This document shows, one piece after another, positions 9,255 to 19,010 of a DNA stretch of 24,263 nt. This stretch comes from Terfezia claveryi (lineage: Eukaryota; Ascomycota; Pezizomycetes; Pezizales; Pezizaceae). The translations under genes and the position numbers were made by a program. Position 1 is the stretch's first letter. The number at the start of each line of letters is the position of its first letter. A model generated the notes under the pieces. The model searched no databases and was not told where the DNA came from. It was given only the letters and a program-made list of their open reading frames with translations. The DNA lies in the NCBI GenBank assembly GCA_015179025.1, contig WHUX01000470.1:1-24263 (forward strand), read 5' to 3'.

Positions 9255-12200
9255 TTAGAGAGTGGAATATGATTTATAATTAGGAAAATAATAAACTTGT
9301 GACTACAGTTGGGAGAAGAGCCACAAAGAACGTAAAGTGTAGGATATAAAACAGTACCAGGCAAATATTTGGAGACTATGTATGGGGATGTATGGATGTA
9401 AGCAGAAAATTATAATGCATGGGATGGTATAAAAATAGTTGACACATCTTGACACAATTTGTATCTGCAGTTGTATTAGGATATGCATTGGATGCAAAGA
9501 AGGGAAAAAGATTGTTGTAATGCATAGGATGAAGAAAACATAGAAAGTTCGTCCTGATGGAGAATTTTTTCTGCTGATAGGTTTGGTCCAAACTAGTTAG
9601 GATTCCTAGGAATAGAGCATGTTTGTTTTGCCTGCCTGGTATTCTCAAGGATATTAAAGAGTTTGTAGAGGGATGCTACTGTTCTTACTAGTTTTATGGG
9701 GATTGTGATAATTAGCCACTAAGGCCTCCAATATTTTGCTTACAATTGTCTCCTATACTGTTTAGCTTTTTGAAATTCTAAGTCACAAAATCTACAATAT
9801 ATTTTTGGATGTCAATTTCCCTACTCTCTCGACATTTTAGATTACCTAGTATTAGGTAAATATATATATCTATTATTTAGGCCTAGAGGGATTTATCATT
9901 TCTATATTAACATACAATTCTATAGAGTCATAGTATCAGTATCAGCTATCCTATCTTAAGTTAGGTGGACCTGTCTTTGAGGGCTTGTACCAACCTATCT
10001 ATAGTTATTGCTAACCAAACTAGCCAGTTGCCGAAATGCATTGCTACAATTAGTAATTAGCTCCATGGAATTCTTGCCCAAACTCAATATAGTTGATGAT
10101 CCAAGCCTTTTAAGAGGCTTGTACCAACTAACTAAGACTAGTACTAATAATGATTCCTATATGTACTCGGACCCTACAAGGGGTAGTGCAATCAGACTAA
10201 CTCGGACTCTAAGAACTAGTCTGGTTAGCACAATTATGGGGTCTAATCAAGACTACTAGAGCCTCACTTTGTACTAACCACTCTGGCAAGTAGAGCCAAG
10301 ATAGGGTTACACTAGTTGGCATATACAGGAGGTACTCATACCTAGACTCTCATAAGTAGTCTCGAAGAGGTCTACCAGTACATACCAACCAGACTACCCT
10401 CATATGAATAAAGATATTACCCGATAGAGATACCTATTTATAAAGAAATAATTGTCATCCCAATTTTAGATCATACAATACAGGCTTCTCTTTATAAATG
10501 ATACCTAGTTTTTCCACTAAAACATATTTTTTAATTGAGACTAGGCAGCACTATCCTAATGCAATTGTCTGTCTGTACCTAGATTATATATGTCTGCAAT
10601 CGAATGATAGAAAACAAAAATCTATGATAGTGATAGGTTATTATACAGTCCATCATATTATTATTTTATCACAAACAAAGAATCTAAAGTATTATATGAG
10701 TACAGAATAGCCCCCTACTCCTCCCCTTCTCTAAACCACCCTACAGTATTAAGTTGGTACTTCATAACACATAATTGAGAGCTCTCATGAAAGGTAAGAC
10801 TATGTATAAAATTGTACAGAGAGGATATCTAGAGGACTAATTAATATGATAGATAGGAACAATAGTATAAATCGAGCAGTATTAATTGTGATTATACTCA
10901 TTTAGGTATAGAATACTCAGAGTATAGTACAGGCTACTCTATAAGATATTAATTAGGATTCTCAGGAACTATGATATGCCACTGAAGAAATAGAAGTTGG
11001 GTAATGCGAGTACAACTAGTAACGGCAGTTAAGTAGATTCTGGCAAAAATAACTAGGGGACTCGACAATTTATAGATAAACTAGGTTTTAATGACCCAGG
11101 TGTTCCTAAGACTCTCTACCAGGTATAGCGCTCATGCATTCAATGTGCGATATGCAATTTTAGTATATTTGGGGCTGGTAAGTCTAAATAAATAATATTT
11201 ATAGAGTTATATAAATGGGGTGCTGCCTATCTAGCAATGGCTCTCAAGAGTCAAATAAATTACCATCAGCAGGACTATTGGAGTACATTAAACTAGTTAA
11301 TGCAAGATGTTGCCAAGAAGGCAAGGAAATCAAGGTAACTGATGTGGCAGTCTATTGCAGATATATGAGCTACATATAACTAGACAAATCTGGAGGTTAC
11401 TATTGTACCTCTTAGGAGATTACCAAATATGGGATGACCTACTGCAAAGCTGCCTTACATACTAATAAACTAAGGCTCACAGAAGGTAAGAATGGAGTCT
11501 GTTGCAGAGCAATTAAGTGCTGCCACATGAGCAAGTAGACCCCTACCTAACTCAATACCAGCTAGCCCTCTGCCACCACCAGCCCTATAAAGACCTCTTA
11601 TCTCCACACTAGCTCCACAAATGTAGTAGTTAGCCTCTTCTATGAGAGCAGTAAGACCTATGCCAGCCAGTATCACACTAGCAGCTCCCCTTAGGGTTCT
11701 GTTTATAGGAGCACCACTAGGAGTTACTGGTGAGCCCTTGGTACTGTCTATGTACTATTGACGATATATGGCAGGCTGGGTACTATCTGTAGGAGGGCCT
11801 CTAAATACAATGTGAGTATACATTATCACACTAGAAATGCATGGTCTAGACCTATTATATAGGGACTAGATATTTAGTTTCTCAACTATCTCTTATACAG
11901 TCATTTTGGGTTTATATAGCATGGTAGCAATACTGGTAGCTGTTGCTCTATTCATACCCTCAGGATAGGTTATCCAACATATTTATGCTATAGATGTTGC
12001 TAGACAATTTATCTATATTACTATAGATTATTTAGTTGGGAGCATGATAATGGCTCATTTAGGGCTCAATCTCATGGATTTTTAGGTTGAGTTAGACCCC
12101 ATTGGCCAGATAAATACCCTCAGCACTTATTCTAGTACCTTGGTTGTATATATAGTAGCCCCCATGAGTGTACCAGCTACTAAACATACTACTAAGTATG

Positions 12201-12995
12201 TTAAGCCTAAATCAACTAAGTGTGCAACAACAGCTACAGATGGTAATGGTCCATAGGCAACAAAAGGCAAATTAATACCAATTAGTAAAGCTATAGGTGT
12301 AACTAAGCTAACTTAAGGTTCGAAGGATACCAAGGGAATAATGACTACTAAGAGAACAATGACTACCAAGGGGACAAAGACTGATAAAGGTAAGAAAGTG
12401 GCTAAAGATATCTCAACTACTTAAGTTACCTTAGCTAGCAAGGGTTAACCTCTACCTCCCAAGGTTGTAATACTAAAACTTAGATGACGAGCACCTACAG
12501 ACAGTCCAAGTGACCATAATATACCTGGCAAGTTGCTTGCAAACTGAATTGGGACGAATACTAACAAATATTAATAGGCTTACAGATTGCACCAAATGTA
12601 GGAGCTACATGCGGTAAAACGAGGGACCCAGCAGACTGTGCAATAATTTAGCCTATTGTACTGGAATCTTAGTGAGTGGTGAGTTCTGGTATTTTATGCT
12701 TGAGACAGTTATAAAGGGGACTTTTTCTGACTAGGAGAAGATGCATGAGGGCTGGTAAGTCCAATTGAACCTAATTGAGGAATCACGCTACCAAGCAACT
12801 AGGCACCCGATATATGAAGGTGAAAGAGGTTGGTCAGCATGTGGGTAAAGAAATCTGGGTGGCAAGGTTGCAGGTGCTAAAGATAAGGGTAATATTTTGA
12901 GAATAGCAAAGAAAGGGATATTATAATGAGAATAATGATAAGTGGGAGGGGGGTGTTCTAATAAAAGACATAGTCAATAAAGATATAATGAAGTA
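9255..12995. other. AT-rich, CpG-depleted gene desert
   Basis: No intact gene. Open frames are short and low-complexity. CpG is scarce: a hand count gives about 20 CpG in 9901-12960 and only about 2 in 11161-12480. TA-containing tetramers (CTAG, ACTA, TAGT) are very common. A recurrent ATGCAT.GGATG-like phrase is scattered over 8957-9525. A short repeat, GGCTTGTACCAAC, occurs at about 9983 and 10115. The pattern is that of old, methylated and deaminated repeat DNA. One possible ghost gene is listed separately at 11216-12880. Confidence 0.6.
11216..12880 (+). pseudogene. Possible ghost gene broken only by nonsense codons
   Basis: One plus-strand frame, from TGG at 11216 to TAA at 12878, reads without any needed indel through coherent-looking segments. 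These are an N-terminal Gln/Lys-rich part (SQINYHQQDYWSTLN), a Pro-rich part (PLPNSIPASPLPPPAL, about 11545), hydrophobic stretches (about 11900-12050) and a Lys/Thr-rich tract (TTKRTMTTKGTKTDKGKKVA, about 12342-12405) with PLPPKVVILKLR soon after. About 34 stops interrupt it. Many are TGA or TAG, where CGA, CAG or TGG would be expected. The stop density is about what chance gives at this GC content, so the evidence is the composition and the lack of frameshifts only. The family is not recognised. Confidence 0.22.
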
Positions 12996-14018
12996 GTATG
13001 TATATGTTCTGGTCCGTTCTGGGATCCGGTCATACCGGTATGGCCGGTCTATACCGGTATGGACTGGATATGCAACAGACCAGGCATTACGGGATTAATT
13101 GTTCAATATTACGGATAGCACAAGGATTTACACAACACCACAGCGGCACAGCGGACATTAAAATTACTAAATTAGGGACATATCTGATATGAAGGTTATT
13201 TTGTAGCAACATTTGGTTAAAGAATATCGGAGATAACATAGGCGACCTATCTAAAAAAAATCAGTAGAGGTATACCCAAAATGAAAGTTATTATGTAGAG
13301 AAATATTCTAGTCCATTACGGAATTGAACTTTAGTTCGTGGAATTTTTTCAACGCAACACACTTGTTCAATGTACATATTGTGCACAATGACATTACAGA
13401 GCACACCGCGGAATTACAACATACATGAATTCCAGCCTTTACTATAATGTCAGTTGGTCAGAAGATAATGGTGCTATTGATTTGAATCAGTTTCACCCTC
13501 TAGGTTTCACTTGATCTCAAAGCGCAATTATTGAGTAAATCCAGGTGACCTTTAGAAGTAATTCTTAATATCCAATTCAGTATATGGTGACTAACAAGAA
13601 CTACCTAAGTATTGCAGAATTAAAGCATACCTGCGAGACCTAAATAACTGTGATGGAAGGAAGTAATGATGGGAAACAAGTCACTTTGGAGCATGATGTA
13701 ACATGTTCGTGATACTTTACTGCATTCAGAAAAGAACAAGACCTATAGTACTATGAAAAGAGTATTATGAAATTACTCATAGTAAAGTTTGAGCTTTTTG
13801 TTATGTATAAAATATAATAGACCCGGTTTCCACTCAATTTGGCTTCGTTCACTGCTCAGAGTGTAGATATATACCATCCCGGAATGGCCCGACAATCTCG
13901 CAATGGCCCAGTTCATACCGGTATGGGGGGCCATACCGGTATGGCCCAGGCATCCCGGAACGGCCTGGTCTATACGGTATGGACCGGAATCCCGGAACGG
14001 ACCAGAACATATATATAC
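12996..14018. mobile_element. ~1.02-kb non-autonomous TIR element with ACCGGT palindromes
   Basis: The left end (12996, GTATGTATATGTTCTGGTCC) and the inverse complement of the right end (14018, GTATATATATGTTCTGGTCC) align for about 46 bp with two mismatches and three single-base gaps. Inside the ends lie copies of a palindrome: CATACCGGTATG at 13031-13042, 13914-13925 and 13932-13943 (the last extended to a 14-mer, 13931-13944), and ATACCGGTAT at 13051. The right side also repeats a TCCCGGAAYGG motif (about 13877, 13952 and 13990). The interior has no coding capacity. These ends are CpG-rich islands in a CpG-poor region. The superfamily is unclear; such subterminal repeats suggest transposase binding sites. 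An 8-bp match, ATAGTCAA (12970-12977 and 14020-14027), may be a target duplication but is offset 18 bp from the left TIR. Confidence 0.65.
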
Positions 14019-14900
14019 AATAGTCAAGTAATTGAATATAGTGTTCTAGCTAACAATTGCTAATTTTGCTAGCTATATTAAATGTATTTAATATCACTTA
14101 ATAATATCCGAAGAATAATTATACTTAATATGTTGTTTTAGTAATAGTATACAGTAGGCGGGGATGTCAGGTGATTACTCAAGGTTTTAGTAATAGATGT
14201 GGTAGGTAGGTTTGTCAGGTGATTACCTACTCAAGTGACAAAAACTTTCTTTAAAGTATAACTCCAATACAACTGAATTATTCTATTATAAATCAGGCTA
14301 CCCAACTCTCCTATATAATGAATTAGCAGTTTGATTATAAATCAGCTCTTTATCATATTTTCTACAGTTTCTTCAGGAGTGGTAACATATTATCATACTT
14401 ACTACTATTCTCATAGGGGCAGCAACTGCAACAGTTTGATCTCCTTTTTCTGAATAGCAAAGTAATATTAATAGAAATGTTTACTAAATATAGATTGCTG
14501 ACCAACAATATTTTATAAACAGTAATAATTGATTGGCAAGAGCTTGGATCTTTAAAACATCTCCATTAAATAGAATATAGTATTGAATAATATATTGAGA
14601 TGAATAAAAAAGGAGAAATAGTACTAATTGAAAAGATATGATGAACCCAACTGACAAAAATAGTAAAGAATTAGAATAGCAGCAACTATCTAAATATCAC
14701 TAAATCTCTACCACAAATATACTAGTTACCAAATACCTTTACGGGTAACAGTGGTGATAGAACTAGTAAAGTCCTAATCCTTAAATTGAGATTGTTACAA
14801 ATTGTTTATTCCCCTAGAATGCTAAATACAGTCTGGCACTTCATAAAAAAATTTATAATATTCTTTTTGTCACAGCAGCTAGTTCCTTCCCCACAATAGG
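14019..14900. other. AT-rich non-coding stretch
   Basis: No gene is seen on either strand. It holds the tandem duplication at 14136-14234. The remainder is AT-rich with few CpG sites and no recognisable element ends. Confidence 0.5.
14136..14234. repeat. 49-bp tandem duplication
   Basis: Two copies begin TTTTAGTAATAG (14136 and 14185) and each contains TGTCAGGTGATTAC (14165 and 14213). The flanking G-rich middles differ. It is a simple two-copy, partly diverged direct repeat with no coding content. Confidence 0.7.
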
Positions 14901-15203
14901 CTATAATCCATATGCTACAGTATCTAGCAGCTCCATCATATAATAACCTACCTCTACTAAAGCAACTATACTTAGCGTAAGAACTTTGATTATCATATCT
15001 TAAAGACCCAGATGGAATTAAACTATAAGTTCACTTAGTCTCTCCCCTCCAACAAACTATAGTCTATATCTTATACCTGCAAGTTACTCTAATATATAAC
15101 AAACTACATCTATTATAGCAACTATGCTTAGGTTCAGAATTTAAGTAAATATATTTTGACTACCCAGACAGAATTGAACTACAGGAATACAATTATCTAG
15201 TAA
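14901..15203. repeat. ~158-bp imperfect tandem repeat, possibly a decayed Cys-rich repeat protein on the minus strand
   Basis: Copy 1 (14901-15045) and copy 2 (15059-15203) align along their length; for example CTACTAAAGCAACTATACTTAG aligns with CTATTATAGCAACTATGCTTAG. Both then run into an ACCCAGA-GGAATT/GAATTGAACT segment. Read on the minus strand, each copy gives a similar unit of about 50 residues. The units share SG, K.SC, LLY and a late CGE/GE pattern: YSCFSRGRLLYDGAARYCS in one and HSCYNRCSLLYIRVTCRY in the other. Each unit contains several Cys. Protein-level similarity suggests a former two-repeat gene, but stops are present and the family is not recognised. Confidence 0.45.
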
Positions 15204-15753
15204 ACTTTTTATAAGAATAGTAGTACAATATGGACCAAGCTACAAAGATCAAAATGTAAGGGCTTAACTATTATTATAATAGTTTGTAATTAGATTGCAC
15301 AATAGGGATAGTTATAATATCAAATTGAATCTAAGGAGAGAATATATATATAGATTTTTTTATATCTATTATAGTCTAGATAACCAATACTTAATAGTAT
15401 ATATATCCTGTATATTAGAAAAATACTAATACCTCTAATATATTATAACTCTTAGTTAGATCAACCTGTATACTTTACCCTTAACTATGACCTCTACCAC
15501 CAGCCTCAACTAGCTTTCATTTATGGTAGTGAGTTGTTATAGGTATGCTCTATAATTGGAATCATTATTAGTCTATAAAAAGATTGTATAGATATAGTAT
15601 ATATACTATAAATACTTAAGAATAACATTGCTATCAATCTCTCTAAATTATATCCCTAAATAGCTTCAAAACCTCCAATTGCCCTTTTTAATACCTCTGC
15701 TCATGCTTTGACTTTGTTTTCCTTTTCTTCTTTAGCTAGCCTGTATATATCTC
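15204..15753. other. AT-rich stretch left of the small LTR element
   Basis: No intact gene. On the minus strand, directly across the target site of the LTR element, a frame reads RLAKEEKENKVKA then AEVLKRAIGGFEAI (about 15745-15650). It could be the continuation of the transposase relic at 17313-17832 after the LTR element is removed. The rest is AT-rich. The last five bases (15749-15753, ATCTC) are the target duplication. Confidence 0.4.
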
Positions 15754-16006
15754 GATTATAGCTAAGATTATACAGACCGGGCCAGCGCCATTCAATAGTA
15801 GGTGGCTAGGTGTCAACCCTGCTTTCCTATATATATAACTACATCTTGTATCTAGTTATTGTTCTCTAAGACTTGAGCGAAGTATTGTCTTACTGGGTTA
15901 CTTTTCTTTAGCCCAGTTGGGCCCGAGCCTAGTTATTGTGATTTCGTAGGTCCTAAATACTAATATTCTGACAGATATCACCATTATCACTAGCTCGCCC
16001 TTAACA
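15754..16006 (+). repeat. Left LTR of the small element
   Basis: 253 bp. Its TG start has decayed to GATTATAG, while the 3' end TTAACA is intact. It shares ACAGACCGGGCC, CTTGTATCTAGTTATTGTTC and TTCTGACAGATATCAC blocks with the right LTR. A TATATATA run at about 15829 is a candidate promoter TATA box. It lacks a 34-bp segment present in the right LTR near 17180-17213. Confidence 0.85.
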
Positions 16007-17020
16007 TTACTTCGCTTTAACAAAAGGAACTGGTGATTCTGGGTCAAATCACCTGTCCCTCACTACCTATACTATTGGACGATCCTTCAAAGGTGGAACA
16101 GATTATTAGGTAATATGAGTGATATTGGAAAAAATTATTTCCCCCTCCTATTTGCTTATTAGCTTTTTCTAAATGACCTACTAATCCTATATTGAGATTC
16201 CTGGATCAGCTAAGTCTTAGATCTTAAGTGACATGCTTCTAGCCAGGCTTCTAAGGTCCTGAATGAGCCTATAAGGCCCCAAACGAGCCTATGAGGCCCC
16301 ACCGAGTGAGCTTAGATACCCCTGAACGAGCTCAAAGCTCAAAATCGCCCTGCGAGCTCACCCAAATGAGCGCTACAAGCACTAAAGACCCAAACAAGTA
16401 CCTCAAGCGTCCAAATAAACAAGACCCCCCTCTTGCACTGGCAAGTCGGGTTGGATAGCTGGAATAGCTGGGAAAGCATGTATTGAACCTTTTCCAATGT
16501 TGCTAGCTTTTTCCCATAGGCTTTTGCCATACAGAGGTTTTTAATGGCAATGGCATGTGGGAATACCCCCCGCTACCAAGATTACTCCGGATCTATAAAT
16601 CCTTCAAATGCCTAGATATTCGAATCTATATATATAATATATACCTCATGGTCAAAACATCCCCGAATCAGTTGATCTATATCATAGAAAGCGGATCAAT
16701 GGCAAGTCGCCAGAGAAGTAAAGCCAACTGGTCTGATATTTGAGCACTGGCATGACCCCAATGAGTTTGAGAGAATACTCCTTCCTTCCGAACTACCTTA
16801 CAAGACTATGTAATACCATGGAGGCATCTATGTCCAGCGTAGAGGTCTACTATAGAATAGGCAGAGGCCAGATACGTGAGCACTACACACAAGATTAGTG
16901 AGGGCTGTGAGAGTCCCAAGTCGCCGAGAGTAAAGGGGATGTCCTAAGATGCCAAGATACAATCATTGTAGAGTAAGTGATATTGGTCGGTCAGGAGGAC
17001 CTCTAGCAGAGGAGGAGTAA
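16007..17020 (+). other. Interior of the small LTR element, no coding capacity
   Basis: Directly after the LTR there is no TGG-type primer-binding site. Twenty-five bases on, a TGG at 16031 opens a perfect 7-bp hairpin (GGTGATT 16032-16038, AATCACC 16047-16053, loop 8 nt). A segment at 16240-16370 carries short GAGCCTATAAGGCCCC-like repeats. The final 450 bp are less AT-rich and may derive from the 3' end of a pol gene, but I can identify no domain. The stretch ends with the purine tract at 17007-17020. Confidence 0.5.
17007..17020 (+). promoter_or_regulatory. Polypurine tract of the small LTR element
   Basis: AGAGGAGGAG is followed by TAA and then the TGTTACAG LTR start at 17021. This is the expected position for plus-strand DNA priming during reverse transcription, and it sets the element's orientation as plus. 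Confidence 0.7.
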
Positions 17021-17307
17021 TGTTACAGCTGAGATTATGCAGACCGGGCCGGCGCCACCTGATAGTGGGTGGCCAGATGTCAACCCCACTTTCTTATATA
17101 TATACTTATGTCTTGTATCTAGTTATTGTTCTCTAAGACTTGAGCAAAGTTTTATATTTCTGGGTTACTTTACTTTATCGAATGAATTAGTCTACCTTCT
17201 TTACATCTTTAGCCCAGTTAGGCCCGAGCCTAGTGATTGTGCCCTTGTAGGCCCCAAATACTGATATTCTGACAGATATCACTGTTATCACTAGCTCGCC
17301 CCTAATA
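17021..17307 (+). repeat. Right LTR of the small element
   Basis: 287 bp, starting TGTTACAGCTGAG and ending CTAATA. It is followed at once by the ATCTC target duplication. A 34-bp block not found in the left LTR lies near 17180-17213. That is either an insertion here or a deletion in the left copy. Confidence 0.85.
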
Positions 17308-17312
17308 ATCTC

Positions 17313-17832
17313 AATTTGCAAGGTTTTCGGAGATAATCTTGTATTTCTGCATTAGACATCTTAATATGTGATACTATATCTACTGCTTATTAACCATTAT
17401 AGTAGCCTCGACTTGTACTTTATCTAGATATTGGTAATATTTAAGCGAGAGGTATTATAAAAGAAAATTACATCCCTAGCAGATACCAGGAATATTCTTA
17501 CAACTTCAAGCTTGAAGAATAGCAACAGTCATAGATAAAATCATTAACATAGTTACTAGAAAAAAGAAGTCATATATTTTCTAGCACAATCTATTACTGC
17601 TTTCTCCTCAGTAGTAGTCAGTAGTTGCTACTTCTAGTAAGCTTTAGATTACAGTAAGGTAATACCTCTATATCTTTTATATAGGGTAACCATATTCAGA
17701 CCATGAGCCTTCACAATCTTTGCTTTGAACGTATTAGGGTGTTTTTTTATATAGTCCATAGTATGTGCTAGCTACTTGTTGTAGTTTTGTAGCTAGAGGT
17801 ACTTAATCTTTTTGGACAACTTTAGTAGTATG
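17313..17832 (-). pseudogene. Relic of a Pogo/Fot1-like transposase N-terminus
   Basis: Read on the minus strand from 17832, one frame gives a helix-turn-helix-like segment: HTMDYIKKHPNTFKAKIVKA (about 17763-17704), then NMVTLYKRYRG and, after two stops, QLLTTTEEKAVIDCARKYM (about 17630-17573). The order of an A..YI..HP helix, a TLY.R..G recognition helix and an LT..EE start of a second helical domain is that of fungal Pogo/Fot1 (HTH_psq plus CENP-B-like) transposases, from memory of the family. Several TAG/TAA stops replace likely Gln codons, and coherence is lost after about 17560. The Gypsy 5' LTR cuts it at 17833, before any start codon. Its other side is cut by the small LTR element. The DDE catalytic domain is not visible. 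Confidence 0.5.
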
Positions 17833-18886
17833 TGTCACAACCGTCCTTTCCTAGCCGGGTTTGAGAGTCAGACAAGATTCCGTCCGACTCTCGTTATTGT
17901 TGATCGATATCGTTGTTATCTCTGTTCTCGAGATAAGGGGTCTCGGGAACCTTATTCCTTCCGGTTGCCTTGGCCAGGAAGGAAGCCTGTATATATATAG
18001 CTTGCTCTCTCCGCCCTCTCGTTGGATCCCCATCCAACGTCTTATATATCCAATACAGGGCCTTGCTTCTCTCCACGTTGGTGTATCTCCCTTGTGCACC
18101 TCCTTGTCTCGCCTCGACTCTGCAGCCCTGCTGCCCACCCCGCGAACATCCTGTCCTTGCCTTGCCTCACCTTGTTTCTATAGCCCAAATGCCTCCCTTG
18201 ACACACGCGGCAACTGCTTCCACGTGTCTCGTGACCCTTGCCCTCTGTCCCTCTTGCCTCTTGCCATTGCTGTTACAGGCGAGCTGTAACTACGAGAATA
18301 CTTTCGGGGAAAAGATAGATAGTAGCGGAGTAAAGTATAAATGCAGCTATAACTCGGGTGTAATGTGAACTCGATAAGAGTAAAGCTATATGAGACTTAG
18401 AACACCGCTTGGGTCTTATTGTATTAACTATGTAAAAGCGGTAGCTTATATAGAAGTATTGATCTGATAAGTTGTTTATCAGATCTGACGACACTTCCTA
18501 TAACAGCTTAGTAGCACTGACGTCAAGTAGTTGCCTAGAATAGGAAGACACTTCCTCTTTAGGAACTCTGCAGTTTGACATACATTGATTAGGCAGGCCG
18601 AACTACAATGCTTTGCAGTCAGGCTGTCTTACAGGAGATAAGCTTGAATACAACGAATAACAACATAGGAATATCATATATTAGAACATCATAGAAACAC
18701 ACTGAAGAGAATACATGCACGAGATCCAATATCAGAGAACACACACTTCCTTTCCCAATCCCTTTGACGTCTGCACTCCCGACGCACTACCTGCATCTGT
18801 ATGGGTGATCAGGCCATCACAGTCAGCAATGTAGTAGGGTATTGGTTATCCCGGTGGAGGGTAGGTCTCTTACCTGAGTCGTAACA
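17833..18886 (+). repeat. 5' LTR of the Gypsy element (3' boundary estimated)
   Basis: The start is fixed by comparison with the 3' LTR. The end at 18886 is inferred from an imperfect inverse match between TGTCACAAC (start) and GTCGTAACA (18878-18886). The 3' LTR copy leaves the window too early to confirm it. Features inside include a GAGAGTC/GACTCTC stem (17863-17869 and 17886-17892), a TATATATA promoter-like box at 17990-17999, and a perfect 8-bp stem with a CCCC loop (CGTTGGAT 18020-18027, ATCCAACG 18032-18039) about 20 nt further on. At about 1.05 kb it is a long LTR. Confidence 0.75.
17990..17999 (+). promoter_or_regulatory. Candidate TATA box in the 5' LTR
   Basis: TATATATATA in otherwise GC-balanced LTR DNA, 158 bp from the LTR start. 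This is a plausible U3 promoter position. The perfect hairpin at 18020-18039 would then lie close to the transcription start. Functional assignment is inference. Confidence 0.45.
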
Positions 18887-19010
18887 ATTGCCTCCCGTCT
18901 CAGCCTCCCCCTGGTCACACACATAGCATTCCTATGTGTGTGTTATCCTAGCCTTGCCCTTGCCCCAGCGTACCCCTTGGTCGCCTTGCCCCCTGAGCCA
19001 TCGTTACACT
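18887..19010 (+). other. 5' leader of the Gypsy element with perfect 11-bp hairpin
   Basis: No TGG primer-binding site abuts the presumed LTR end; the first TGG is at 18912. It is followed by a perfect 11-bp inverted repeat, 18916-18926 (CACACACATAG) and 18932-18942 (CTATGTGTGTG), with a 5-nt loop. C-rich DNA follows, up to the gag ATG at 19011. The hairpin could take part in priming, dimerisation or packaging. It could also mean the LTR end is misplaced. Confidence 0.5.

Larger units (their letters stand above)
15754..17307. mobile_element. Small non-autonomous LTR retrotransposon, TSD ATCTC
   Basis: Two direct repeats, 15754-16006 and 17021-17307, flank 1014 bp. The element is bounded by identical 5-bp duplications, ATCTC at 15749-15753 and 17308-17312, which fixes its ends. 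The right LTR starts TGTTACAG. The left LTR ends TTAACA (decayed to CTAATA on the right), so intact LTRs would be TGTTA...TAACA. A purine-rich tract precedes the right LTR. The interior has no long open frame and no recognisable gag or pol, so it depended on another element. The size resembles a TRIM/LARD-like derivative. LTR identity is about 85% by hand count (about 38 differences, mostly transitions), so it is older than the Gypsy element to its right. Orientation is plus, from the purine tract. Confidence 0.85.

Noticed and set aside
8847..9648. Minus-strand open frames of 64-155 codons
   Set aside because: Their translations are low-complexity Ile/His/Cys/Ser strings, and they oppose the Plavaka C-terminus, which explains the plus strand.
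9713..9730. CACTAAGGCCTCC as the right end of the Plavaka element
   Set aside because: CACTA-like start, but no matching inverted end was found on the left side of the transposase.
12970..14027. ATAGTCAA as an 8-bp target duplication of the TIR element
   Set aside because: The left copy is 18 bp outside the inverted repeat while the right one is 1 bp outside. Not accepted without other copies.
13773..14063. Opposing open frames at the right end of the TIR element
   Set aside because: Both run through the repeated ACCGGT/TCCCGGAA motifs, giving HTGM-type repeats. They are products of the palindromes, not genes.
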